Below are positions 34,573-45,088 of a DNA stretch of 64,000 nt, one piece after another; position 1 is the first letter of the stretch; every line of letters starts with the position of its first letter. Origin of the DNA: Helianthus annuus (Eukaryota > Streptophyta > Magnoliopsida > Asterales > Asteraceae); the NCBI RefSeq assembly GCF_002127325.2, contig NC_035439.2:145034709-145098708 (forward strand). Reading direction: 5' to 3'. A program made the translations under genes and the position numbers. The notes under the pieces are model-generated. The model was not told the DNA's origin. It did no database searches and worked only from the letters and a program-made list of their open reading frames with translations.

Positions 34573-35885
34573 GAGTAAACTGCCATTTTAGTCTCTGTGG
34601 TTTGGCCAGTTTTGCCATTTTAGTCCAAATCTCAAACTTTTTAAATCTGGGTCCCTGTGGTTTCGTTTTTGTTGCCATTTTAGTTCAAAAGTTAAATTTG
34701 GTCAGATTCCCCAACTTAAACCCTTAAGTTTTGTCCTTTTGCACATGGGCAAAATGGTCATCTTATCATTAATATATATCACAAATTTCTAATTAAAAAA
34801 ATAAAATAAAATTCATCAATGACCTGTGCACCACTCCTCACCATCGTAAATAATTCCCACATCAAAACATCAAATTTGTAAATCTACATCTGAAACACAT
34901 CTATGATACCCAAAATTCAAACACAGACACAACCTCTGCACATGAACCGCAGATTCAAGCTACCCAAATCAATTAACACAAAACATAAAACCCAACCCAT
35001 ATGATACCCAAAATTCAAACACAAACACAACCTCTGCAACCCCACATGAGTGTTCTTCGTTCTTCAAGATCTCATGCCATTACACTTCAAATCAAAAGTC
35101 AAATACAAGATAAAGGCCTAATGATGCTACTACCTGATTTTGACGATTGTTGATTTTTCATAAACTGTTTTTCCGCTAGGTTTTCCGATTGCCGTTTTGT
35201 TCAGATTCCGACTCGGAATCTCACATCAGCGATGAAGATGATGGCCGCTGTGAAACGTACGGTGACGATTGCTGCAGATGAGGTGGATGAGGATGAATAT
35301 GATGATGAGATGTAGGAGTAGACGGAGATCGGTGAGGCGGCGATGACGATGACGTGTCTCCGACGACTCTACCACGGCCACTACAGTGGTTCTTCCATTT
35401 TAGATGTGGTACAGGTGAAGATGAAGATGAAATCAGATGATAATCAACGCTATGATATTAATTGAAAGTGGTGGTCGGATGGTGGTGATGGTTGTGGTGG
35501 TAGAACTGAAAGTGGTGGTCGGATGGTGGTGATGGTTGTGGTGGTAGAGATGGTGGTAGTTGGTGAGGCAGGTGGTTGTGTGCGTGGATTAGGTTTAATT
35601 TGGAGGAGGAAGATGATCTCTCATGTACATGTTTATAAGGTCATTAATAATTTTATTTTATTATTTTAATTAGAAATTTGTTATGATAAAACTTGCAAAG
35701 ACCAAAATGCCCTTCACTAAAGGACAAAAAACCATGTTTTTTTATGAAAAATCTGAGCTAACTTTGCTTTTGGACTAAAATGGCCAAAAAAACGAAACCA
35801 CAGGGACCCAGATTTAAAAAGTTTGAGATTTGGACTAAAATAGCAAAACTGGTCAAACCACAGGGACTAAAATGACAGTTTACTC
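34573..35885. mobile_element. Non-autonomous MULE with ~120-bp inverted ends
   Basis: CACTGATTT is duplicated exactly on both sides (34564-34572 and 35886-35894), a 9-bp target duplication typical of Mutator. The ends start GAGTAAACTGCCATTTTAGT and are mirrored over ~120 bp with few mismatches. The interior has no transposase. It carries a CACCACCAT/GATGATG-rich stretch (35210-35570), a 54-bp duplication at about 35465-35550 (GTGGTGGTCGGATGGTGGTG), and a repeated GATACCCAAAATTCAAACAC at 34908 and 35003. It may be a gene-fragment carrier, but the source is not recognised. Confidence 0.8.
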
Positions 35886-36193
35886 CACTGATTTTATTAT
35901 CTCAGATTTACCATATTTCATACAAAATAATATACAAGACATTGTCGATATATAGATAAATATTAATTTATTAGAACTGACAAAGAAAAATTCATGAGGT
36001 TGTGCATGTTTTTGGTTCTCATTTCATTTCATTTCATTTCATTATCTCGTTAAATGATACTGAAATTATATAATATATGCTCTGTTCATCTAATCATGTG
36101 AAACGAAATACGTGTATAGGTCGTGTTATTTATTTGCTTTATTTGTCAATAATAGGGCTGACAAATCGTGTTTTATCAGGTTTGACAACCTTA

Positions 36194-38196
36194 AGGTGTA
36201 AGGGGTGCTCACCTAATAGGTGAATCCCCCATCTTACACCTAACCAATCACATGGTGCCACGTCAACTCCCCTAATACACTCCCCTAATTCCCCATTTTG
36301 ATGGCGTTCAAAATTTTTTTTTTTTTTTTTGTTAAAATTATGGATGTTTAAAAATTTATATAAAAGACATTTCATTAAATTTAAAAAAAAAAATACATTC
36401 AAACTAGAAAAAAAAAACACATTCAAACTAGAAAAAAAAAACACATTCAAACTAGAAAAAAAAATACATTCAAACTAGAAAAAAAAATACATTCAAACTA
36501 GAAATCGCATGGCCACCCGTACTTGTTAGCGATTTCTCGCTTTCGGGCTAGGATGATCGGCAACATAGTTGGCGGAACATCGTCGTGCGGCTTAAGGAAG
36601 GTTTTCATATCTCGATCGTAATTGTAGTTTTTCATCGTCTCGATTTGTACCGATATGAGCTCGCGAGCCTCCGACTCTCTTTTTTTCCTCAATTCGATCG
36701 CCTCCAATTCTACCGCTTGCTTCGCTTCTTTCATGGCGGTGTACACTTTGAATTGTGCCGCCAACTCGGCCGAGCTTCCCTCGGACGATGTAGCTTGACG
36801 CTTGTCTCGCCGTTGTGCTCTTTGTGGCGAGGGATCTTCGTTAATATCCGGTATTGAAAAGTCTACTTCAACCGGCTTTCTTTTATGTGCCGAACCTTCA
36901 CCTTCCTCGCCCATCAATGGGACTTGGGCCCATTTCTCGTGTTTTCGAACGACCTCCCACGCCTCGATGTGTTGAAAACCGCTTGGAAATCTTTCTTTAA
37001 ATTCTTTTAACGCGACTTTCATCACGTCGAGATCTTGACATCCACTTGCTCGTGTGCGATCCTACATGTTATAAAATAAAAAAAAAATTAGAAAGTGTTA
37101 AAAAAGTATGAACTTAGAAAAAAAAATAAAAAATATGCAATGTTAAAAAAAATATAATTTTTACCGCTTGTTGGTATAGGCCGTTGAAAAAGTTTATTTT
37201 CGCATGCATCGGGTTCCATTTAGACCGTACTTGATGAACGGTCCGGTTACTTCCACCGATAGTTTTGTTAAAGTGCTCTAAAATTTTACCCCAAAAACTT
37301 TCGCGACTTTGTTGATTGCCCTTTTTTTTGTTGGTAGAACAATGTACCCACGCCTTCGCCAACGCCTCTTCTTGTTCTTTTGTCCATTTTTCGCTCACCG
37401 TTTTCCCTTTTTTTTCTCGAGCCTCGTCTTCTTCGTTGCCCGCGTCTTCGTCCACATTATATTCATATTCCTCGTCGTCGTCGCCCAAATTTTGAGTTTC
37501 GGGCACTACCTCATCGTCCTCGTCGTCCTCGTCAATAGGTAGAGGACGTTCGACATTTCCTCGTGTAGAAGGAACTTGTGGAGAACGATAAGCATATGGG
37601 TCGAAGGCGGGGGATTGAGGAGGAGCGTCCATTGATAGCAAATTTTGAAAATAGCCGAAATTGGGTTGTTGGGTGTTGTAAAACGAGGGGTGTGGAGGTT
37701 GTTGGAAATAAAACGGGGGTTGTGAAGTGTATCCGTAAGGGGGTTGTGGTTGAGCATTTGCACCGCTCGAACCATCTCGAGACGGTTTCGATACCCGCCC
37801 CTTATTTTTTTTCTTGGCCTCGCGGGGTCGGTTCTCCATTGCTCGGTGTATAAAAAATAAAAAGTGGATGGGGTTTGGTTGGAGAGTATAAAAAATAAAG
37901 AGTGAAATGGTTGTGGTTGGAGAGTTTAAAAAAATATAGAGAATGAGATGGTTGTGGATAAAAAAAAGGGTGAAAATGAGTTGGGTATTTATATTAGTTT
38001 AAAAAAAATTGAATTTTTTTTTTTTTTATTAAAAAGTCGACCGTTCAACGGTCACCTCCTCGATCCACGCAACAATTACAGCGGTGAACCACCACCCAAA
38101 ATCAACCCCGATTCGGGACCCCGCGGGGATGGCGGCGGTGTTCCCGATCGGGGAAACCCTTCACCGATCCATTCACCGATTGCGCCCCGTACACCC
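36194..38196 (-). mobile_element. PIF/Harbinger element with ORF1 only
   Basis: TTA is duplicated at 36191-36193 and 38197-38199. Ends AGGTGTAAGGGG and, reversed, GGGTGTACGGGG. It holds one gene on the minus strand and no transposase. A tandem array of ~27 bp (CATTCAAACTAGAAAAAAA, six units, 36372-36503) lies at the 3' side of the gene. Its ends are homologous to the MITE at 40261-40599. Confidence 0.8.
36498..37839 (-). CDS. Harbinger ORF1, Myb/SANT-like DNA-binding protein with NAM-associated C-terminus
   Basis: Two exons, 37839-37165 and 37061-36498, with a 103-bp GT..AG intron in phase 0, give 412 residues without a stop. The N-terminal half is Pro/Gln/Tyr-rich and then acidic (DEDDEDDEVVPET). 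A Myb/SANT-like trihelix follows (KWTKEQEEALAKAWVHCS, then RESFWGKILEHFN and RTVHQVRSKW). After the intron comes FKERFPSGFQHIEAWEVVRKHEKWAQ, usual for the NAM-associated proteins encoded by plant Harbinger ORF1. The C-terminus is a charged coiled coil (residues ~320-390) ending in IANKYGWPCDF. In this superfamily ORF1 helps the separate transposase bind the element ends. That transposase gene is missing here, so it could only act with one supplied elsewhere. Confidence 0.8.
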
Positions 38197-38199
38197 TTA

Positions 38200-39327
38200 G
38201 TCGATAAGATCAAACAAGGGTCCCGGCATTTGCTTTATAAATTACTCTATATACATATTATAAAGGGTGTGAAATAAAACCACATTACTTGAAAAAGAAT
38301 ATACTAAATTGACTGAAAATGAAGTAACCTACGAAAAAGGGATTCAACTTTCAAATTCATCGTTCATGTTCAAATTCATTTACATCATTCCCCATCTTCG
38401 CGTCTTTGTTGTTTTCTTTTGTTTTTTTCAGTTGTAGCTCGTATCTAGACTAGTTCTATTTTATTTTATTTTATTTTATTTTCGTTATCTTATTGAAATT
38501 TGTTATTGTTATGAACTGTTACAAATTATGTGTGTATCTGTTCAGAGATTAGTTTGTTTTGTTTTCTTATAGTTATCTTAATTGTATTAGTTTTTAATGT
38601 TTTAGTTTTTTATTGTTTTTCAAGTCACATGCTAAACAAATTAAATTTATTTAAAACAATTGCATTAACTTTCTTATCACAACATCTCTTGTTCGCGGTA
38701 TTTAACACAGATTTGGACCTCTTTCCGAAACCATTGGCCAAAAAATATATTGCTTTTTTATGTGTATTTTTTTGATATATATTTTCGTTGTTATCCAAAA
38801 AGAAATATCATTTTTCGAGTGAGAAAGGAATGGGCCGTGGGCCTTGCATGACTGGTCCAAACTGCTATCATCATTCCTGGCCCCTGTGCCAAATTGGGCT
38901 CAACTTTGAAATGGTATTATTATTATTATTATTTATTTTGTATTTAATTTAATATTTAATATTAAAGTAATTAAAAAAAATGGTGAGTATGAGATAGAGT
39001 TAACAAGGTTAAACCATTTCATTAGGATGGGGTGAAGTAAACAGGTGATGTGGCGCTTATATGGAGTTAAAACGGTTAAAGTATACCCCATTGCCTAATA
39101 GACAAATGTGTACATATTTAGAAGTAGGATTTCCCGTAAGATCGAGAGTTCAAGTTTCATAATAGACAAATTTATACATATTTAGAAGTAGGATTATATG
39201 ATGTAAGTTGGCCGGTAATAAAAGAGAGATTTAACAAATTTTGTTTGAAAAATTAAACTCAACTCATTGTTAAGAGTGTGTTGAAACGATCAATTATTTG
39301 AAAAATAAACCCAACTTATTGTAGGAA
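38200..39327. other. AT-rich DNA without a gene
   Basis: Short TTTTA repeats near 38455-38480. The phrase GGAGTTAAAACGGTTAAAGT near 39063 belongs to dispersed repeats. No coding signal. Confidence 0.5.
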
Positions 39328-39360
39328 ATTAGTTTTTGCCCCGCCCGCGTTGCAGGGCGA
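39328..39360 (-). mobile_element. Possible Helitron 3' end
   Basis: On the minus strand CGCCC-TGCAACGCG-GGGCG hairpin bases are followed by CTAA then T (39332-39328). This fits CTRR-T, but the stem is short. Confidence 0.35.
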
Positions 39361-39384
39361 TAAGGCAAATATTTCTCTCTCATA

Positions 39385-40200
39385 ACATGTATGTCTGTAC
39401 AGAGGGCAAAATCGGAATTATATTTTGAACAGGAGGCGAAATCATGATTTTAAACTAAGAGCAAAATATAATATTGAGCTAGGAGGAAAACATAATTTTA
39501 TTTTTAACTGTGGAAAAAACGTAATTTTGAGCTGAGGGCAGAATCGTAATTTTGAGCTACAGGAAAAAACAACATTTTATTTTTAACTGGGGCAAAAACG
39601 TAATTTTAAACGGAGGGTGAAACCGTAATTTTAAATTGGGAACAAAATTAAAAAAAGAGTTTTTAAACCGAGGGAAAAAGCGTATTTTGAGCTTTAAACT
39701 GAGAATAAAATTAAAAAAACGTAATTTTAAACGAAAGACGAAAGCGTAACTTTAAACTGAGAATAAAATTAAAAAAAATGAGCTGGTCCAATAGGGAAGT
39801 GACATGCAGCTAATAATTTTGAGCTAGGGGGAAAACATAATTTTATTTTGAACTAGAGGCAAAAACGTAATTTTGAGCTGAGGGCAGAATCGTAATTTTG
39901 AGCTAGAGGGAAAAACAACATTTTATTTTGAACTGGGGGCAAAAGCGTAATTTTAAACGGAGGGCGAAACCTTATTTTTAAACTAGGAACAAAATTAAAA
40001 ATTAGTTTTTGAATCGAGGGCAAAAGTGTAACTTTGAGTCAAGGGGCAAAATTATAATTTTATTTTGAGCTGGGGGCGAAAACGTAATTTTAGCTAGGGG
40101 CAAAATTATAAGTTTATTTTTTAGCTTGGGGCAAAATCGTAATTTTAAACGAAGGACGAAAGCGTAATTTTAAACTGGGAATAAAATTAAATTAAAAATG
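39385..40200. repeat. Degenerate ~30-bp repeat array (GGGGCAAAAACGTAATTTTGAGCT)
   Basis: More than 20 loose copies of a unit containing GGGCAAAA..GTAATTTT..GAGCT or AAACT. A higher-order duplication with ~353 bp offset is visible (39479-39640 against 39832-39990). Non-coding; possibly the body of the Helitron whose end is at 39328. Confidence 0.7.
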
Positions 40201-40260
40201 GGTTGGTCAAATAGGAAAGTGCCAGGCTAGCTGCCTGGCACTATTCCTTTTCACTTGTAA

Positions 40261-40599
40261 GGGTGAGAGGGGCACTCCCCTCTTAGGGGAGTCCCCTCTC
40301 TTACGCACACCCAATCAGGTTATGCCACGTCAACTCCCTTCTTAAACTCCCCTCACACCCTCAATTTGATGGCGGCACTCCTCTCTTAGGGACTTGTCTT
40401 TTTATTCAAAAAGAAAAAAAAAATTGATTGGTGGGAATGAAGGGACCCCACATGCAAACTCCCTCTTTCTCTTCATTCTTCATCGGTGAACCCTCCCCGA
40501 TCCCCCTCCCCGATTTGCCTCACCGTGGGGATGGCGACGGTGTTCCCGCTCGGGGACTTGAGTCACCGCTCCACTCCCCGCATGGTGCCCCGTATACCC
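40261..40599. mobile_element. Tourist MITE derived from the 36-kb Harbinger family
   Basis: TAA is duplicated at 40258-40260 and 40600-40602. Ends GGGTGAGAGGGGC and, reversed, GGGTATACGGGGC. The left part shares TGCCACGTCAACTCCC and TTTGATGGCG with 36250-36305. The right part shares GGGGATGGCG and CGGTGTTCCCG with 38124-38146. It is therefore an internally deleted relative of the ORF1-carrying element. Confidence 0.85.
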
Positions 40600-40721
40600 T
40601 AAATGTATATGTAGAGAATTATATATCGTGAAAAATATACTCACAATTATAATAACATATCCATATCTGATCCCTAGATGCTTGTGCAAACGCACATGTA
40701 TGCAATGGCTTACCCAATATT

Positions 40722-41061
40722 TTTTTTTTTTTTGAGGATAACTTCATTCAACCAAAAACAAACCAGCTCGAAACCGAGCGGCCCAAACCCAAAACAAGCA
40801 ACCCCTATTACAAAATTACATATTTACACCAATCCTCCCAAAAAATACCTCTATTCTTAGATCTATTTTTATACAAAATATAACCCATCGATCTAATATC
40901 TCAAAAAACCTTTTCAATCCTAAATGACTTTCCCGAAAAAATCAAATCATTTCTAGCTCTCCATATCATCCAACATGTAAGAATTGAAATTCCTTGGAAC
41001 ACTTCCTTCCTATGCCCATCCAAGCCCACCCACTTGTGAACCTCAAGAATGTCCCGAAACG
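40722..41061 (-). mobile_element. LINE (L1-type) 3' tail with poly(A)
   Basis: Read on the minus strand, DILEVHKWVGLDGHRKEVF..CWMIWRARNDLIFS resembles the C-terminal end of plant L1 reverse-transcriptase proteins. It is followed by stops, a 3' UTR and a poly(A) (poly(T) at 40722-40734). Strongly 5'-truncated, as is usual for LINE copies. Confidence 0.7.
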
Positions 41062-41426
41062 AAAAGACGAATTGTGGTGTCTCACTATTTAGAATTGTGA
41101 ATTAGGTTGCGTGGTATCGGGCGCTAAGCCCACACCACCTCAGCTCAAACACAATAATAGCGTTTCTCACTCTCATACTCTAGGCGCTATAGAGGTGGCG
41201 TTATTGACCCCTCGTCAACGCAATAACAAGCATTCATGAGAGAAAATAGTGGGATGTTCTGCTTTTGACCATTAAATCAACGGTAATATTTAAAAAATAA
41301 TAATTTCAAAATCAATTAATATATCCTCTATATATAGAGAAACTCTCTTATTTTATTTCATTCAAACCTCTCTATCCTCTCTTTTATACTCTCAACCTTT
41401 TCTTATACTCTCAACATTTTTATTTA

Positions 41427-41830
41427 AATGACACGTCGTTAGACCAAGGCCGAGGATATTGCCTTATTCTCAAGTTGGGCGGGATACGATCGAATTAGGA
41501 TTCCCAACCGATTCACCTCAGTGTTGAAGCATGATTAGGACCACATTCTAAGAATGTGTAGGTGAGAATTTTCATGGAAGAGAACAAATTCTAGGAAAGT
41601 CTATGCAACTACACATAAAGTGTACACATTTTGAGAGGTGCTACGTCACTGCCTTAAGCCGCGAGGAAGGTGAAGCCGAGGATGAAGCACTTACCGAGGA
41701 ACGTACCAAGTTCGAAGCACAGTACGTAAGGCTGTTTGATCACGTTGTGGTTTGGAGGATTTTGCGAAACCGGATTTGGTGGCTTGGTGCAACACGCCTT
41801 ACGTTTCCTTTATTTAAATGTCTAATGTTT
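41427..41830 (+). pseudogene. Decayed Harbinger ORF1-like (Myb-like) remnant
   Basis: An ATG at 41427 is followed by a stop after four codons, then TKAEDIALFSSWAGYD, further stops, and an open part (41603-41800) with CYVTALSREEGEAEDEALTE..FDHVVVWRILRN. The order helix, helix, VVWRIL recalls the ORF1 proteins of the two Harbinger elements here. This is weak, motif-level resemblance only. Confidence 0.35.
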
Positions 41831-42963
41831 TATTTGTGTGTTGTGTTTTTATTTTCAAGTTATTCAAATGTTAGTTGTTTATTTTTTTAGTTATTTAAAT
41901 GTTATGCTTTTTATTTATAAGTTATTTAAATTTAAATGTTGGTTGTTTATTTTTTAGTTATTTAAATGTTATGTTTTTATTTATAATTTATTTAAATATT
42001 TTTACATAAAAACAATAATTAAGTAATTATTGAAGGGGCTCCATTCCATATCGTAAAGTCATTCTAAAAATGTAATGGAGTTCCTTCTTCTAAATGACGC
42101 CTGCGTATCGATGAGGTGGCATAGACTCCATTCCATACCTCGCAACCCCAGTGTCACTCAACTATGATAATATAACACATCAAAATTGTTTTTTCAGCGA
42201 GAGTCATTTGTATGCTAAAAATTCTTATCTATATTATATATAAGGATTTTAGAAGGCATTTTAAGATATCTAAAAATTAAAATCTTTTTAATGCATAATT
42301 TATAACTTAAAATAAGAGTAAATTAGTATTTTAAACACTAATTACACTTTAATCCCTTTATTTTAATTACACTTTAATTTTCTTATCTTTAACTAAATTA
42401 TGTATAATTAGTTAGTACTTACATTTGTCCCCATTATAATAAAATGAACTACCTCTACGAGTTTTAACCTCCCATAACATTTTCATACGTTAATATTTTT
42501 ATGAAAAAAAATACACCATAAAAACAAGCATTTTATTTCTCTTTAATTTGAGTACGATATTGCTATAGTTTTTTTAATTAACACGGCGTTCTAAATTTTG
42601 TAAGTTAACACGGCGCAACGTGCATGTGTGGTTTAATGTTTTTATGTCTATTTTTCCCGTTTAACATGTTCGACGCAACCGCGGTTCCAAGCTAGATCGA
42701 CTTAGTGTTGATGGTTGTTAACGATAATGTGGTATTGGTACTATTTGGTAGAATTTTACACATTCTCCGCAACTGAGCTCAGACTTAATTCTAGTTAGTA
42801 CTATATAATAACAAACAATATTTGTAATTATTTTCTTCTCCCTTGCCTCTTACCCATGAAACATATTGTATATACTTATTATTTTATTTTCGTTACAGGG
42901 CACTATATTTGCATTTGCTAGCGTCTAGCTGAGCTTACTTGCATGGCAAACACTGGCATTCTG
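41831..42963. other. AT-rich DNA, no gene
   Basis: Repeated GTTATTTAAATGTTATG units near 41860-41990. Otherwise nothing recognised. Confidence 0.5.
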
Positions 42964-43560
42964 GCCTATGTGGCACGGGAATGGGTACAGGACTGGGGTA
43001 CGGGGAACGGCCAAAACTTAAAAATCCAAGATACGGATACGGCAAAGGTACGGCAAAAAATATAGAAAAAAATAAAAGTATATTAAACAAATACAATTGT
43101 CATTAGGACTTTCCTTTTTTTAATACTTTTGACGGTTGGACACATGGACAGACTTGGCCCTTTCTCATCTTGGTTACCAATGGGCTTTAGTAGATTATAA
43201 CAAAAAGCCCACTACATCGGAGTCAAATTAGGTTTATCTTCTTCGTCTGGCTACTGTCTTTCTTTAGCAGCGCCGCAGCCTACCGGAAAAATGTGACTTT
43301 CTTAGTTTCTTTCTTTTCATCTCCAACACTTTCTAGAACGTCGCTTTCATCATCAGAAATTCGCACCCAAACCATGTAACTATGCAGCCGTGAGCCGTCC
43401 CCGAACCCTTTAATTATCGTCCCCATTTTCCGGAAGCGTTTAGCAACCGTCCCCCAATATCCGGAAATGTTTAGGGAACGTCCTCATGTCGTTTCCCTCC
43501 CCAAAACGTCCCCGGGATGGGTACTCCACGCTTCCGAGTGTCCCGTGTTTCATAGCTAGA
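42964..43560. repeat. Dispersed repeat with CTATG..CACGGG inverted ends
   Basis: CTATGTGGCACGGG near 42967 is mirrored by CCCGTGTTTCATAG near 43554. Inside each end are GGGTAC- and GGGGACG-type motifs. No coding sequence. It is probably a small DNA transposon of unknown superfamily. Confidence 0.45.
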
Positions 43561-43757
43561 CTGGATCATTTCTTGCCGTTCTTAAGCATTCATATGTTTT
43601 GTCCACAGTAAAACAACGAAACGTAAACAACAACTAAACTTAAATAATGATGACCATTTATATATATTTTGGTCGGTTTGGAAAGTAAAACAATATAACA
43701 AATGAATTAACAGAATACGTATTTGATACATAGCCATGCATCTAGTTATCATATTAA

Positions 43758-44160
43758 CTAGGATTTTGTTCCGCCGCGTGTTGCGGCGGCGTCAAAAGTT
43801 AAAGTCATTCGTATAAATATACTTTACATTTAACCCGACTCTTTACTGAAAAAAATTACGTCGCCATCGAATGAAAACGTATTATATTTGACCCAACTCG
43901 CTTTCGAATACAGTTTACGAATGTACATAAAATAAGTATAAAACGTATTATTTTTTACCTGACTCACTTGAGAAAAAAGTTTATGTCAAAACGTGAATTT
44001 AAAATGACAGGTATGTTAAAACTGCGATACACAACACACTACGTCGGCGGCACCTTAGTTGTTTATAGCGGACGACACATTATGTGATGCGTTGACCATA
44101 TAAAACACGTGTTTGATGTATCCGATCAAGCTCAGTGTAACCTATATATGCATTTGTGGT
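43758..44160 (-). mobile_element. Helitron 3' part and terminus (minus strand)
   Basis: On the minus strand the hairpin CCGCCGC-AACAC-GCGGCGG (43789-43771) is followed ten bases later by CTAG before T (43758). This is the same terminal design as 28161-28192. The adjoining ~350 bp share GACCCAACTC- and CGTATTAT-type motifs with that copy in inverted orientation. Confidence 0.65.
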
Positions 44161-44572
44161 TACAACGTACAATGATGACAATAACGTTTGATGCACGCAC
44201 GTGACATTACACTTTTTTACTTTGTTACACACGGTACGTTCGTGACATTAACGCCATTAGATATATATAGTATGGCTCGATCATTGCGGTGTAAAGTTGT
44301 AACAATATTTTAGACAATCGTGTAAAGTCGTAAAAGTAATTTAGAAATTAACATGGTTATACATAGATAAAAAATAGTATAATAATGTGTGACGTTATGG
44401 TCTAAAGTCGTAAAAGCAATTCAAATAAGATTAGACGTGAAGTTATTAAGTAGAAAAAGTTAGCGGATCAAAGTTGTCAATTACCAAAAGTTAGAAGTAA
44501 ATGTGTAACTTACTTAGTTTGAAAGTGTGAAGTGAAAAAATTAAAAGTATAAGAGGTTAGAAAGTAAAATTA
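44161..44572. other. No gene seen
   Basis: AT-rich, with repeated GTCGTAAAAG(T/C)AATT motifs near 44325-44420; possibly a continuation of the Helitron. Confidence 0.4.
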
Positions 44573-44575
44573 TTA

Positions 44576-44875
44576 GGGGGGAGGGGGTGGTCACCTAGTG
44601 ATAGAATTCTATCACTCACAAGCACCAATCAAGTTCCGCCATGTCATCAACCATTTTTTCATCACTCACAACCTTTTTTGGTGGCAATGGTCATCACTCA
44701 CCACCACACCCAACAATTTCCCCGCAACCAACAATTTCTCACACAAAATCTGGCCATCACGCCGTTATTTTTGTCACGCGTGCATCTTCCACGCGTTATA
44801 AACTTATGCCGGCGGCGGTCATCACGGCGTTGAAAATAGCCATAACGCGTTGAACTTCATCCGCCCTGGGTCCTC
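44576..44875. mobile_element. Tourist-like MITE
   Basis: TTA is duplicated at 44573-44575 and 44876-44878. Ends GGGGGGAGGGGGTGG and, reversed, GAGGACCCAGGGCGG are only loosely related. CGCCATGTCATCAACC near the left end parallels the TGCCACGTCA box of the other MITEs. Confidence 0.6.
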
Positions 44876-45088
44876 TTAGAGTTAAAATTATAATATATGA
44901 AAATTGAAAAAACATAAATGTTCAAGGGCTAAATGTGTATTTTTTGTAAATGTTTATGACTTAAAACACAAAAGGACTAAATGGGTACATTTTGTGAATG
45001 CTACTTAAAACACAAAAGGACTAAATGGGTACATTTTGTAAATGTTCAGGACTTAAAACACAAAGTCTCCACCGACTTTGTGTTTTAA

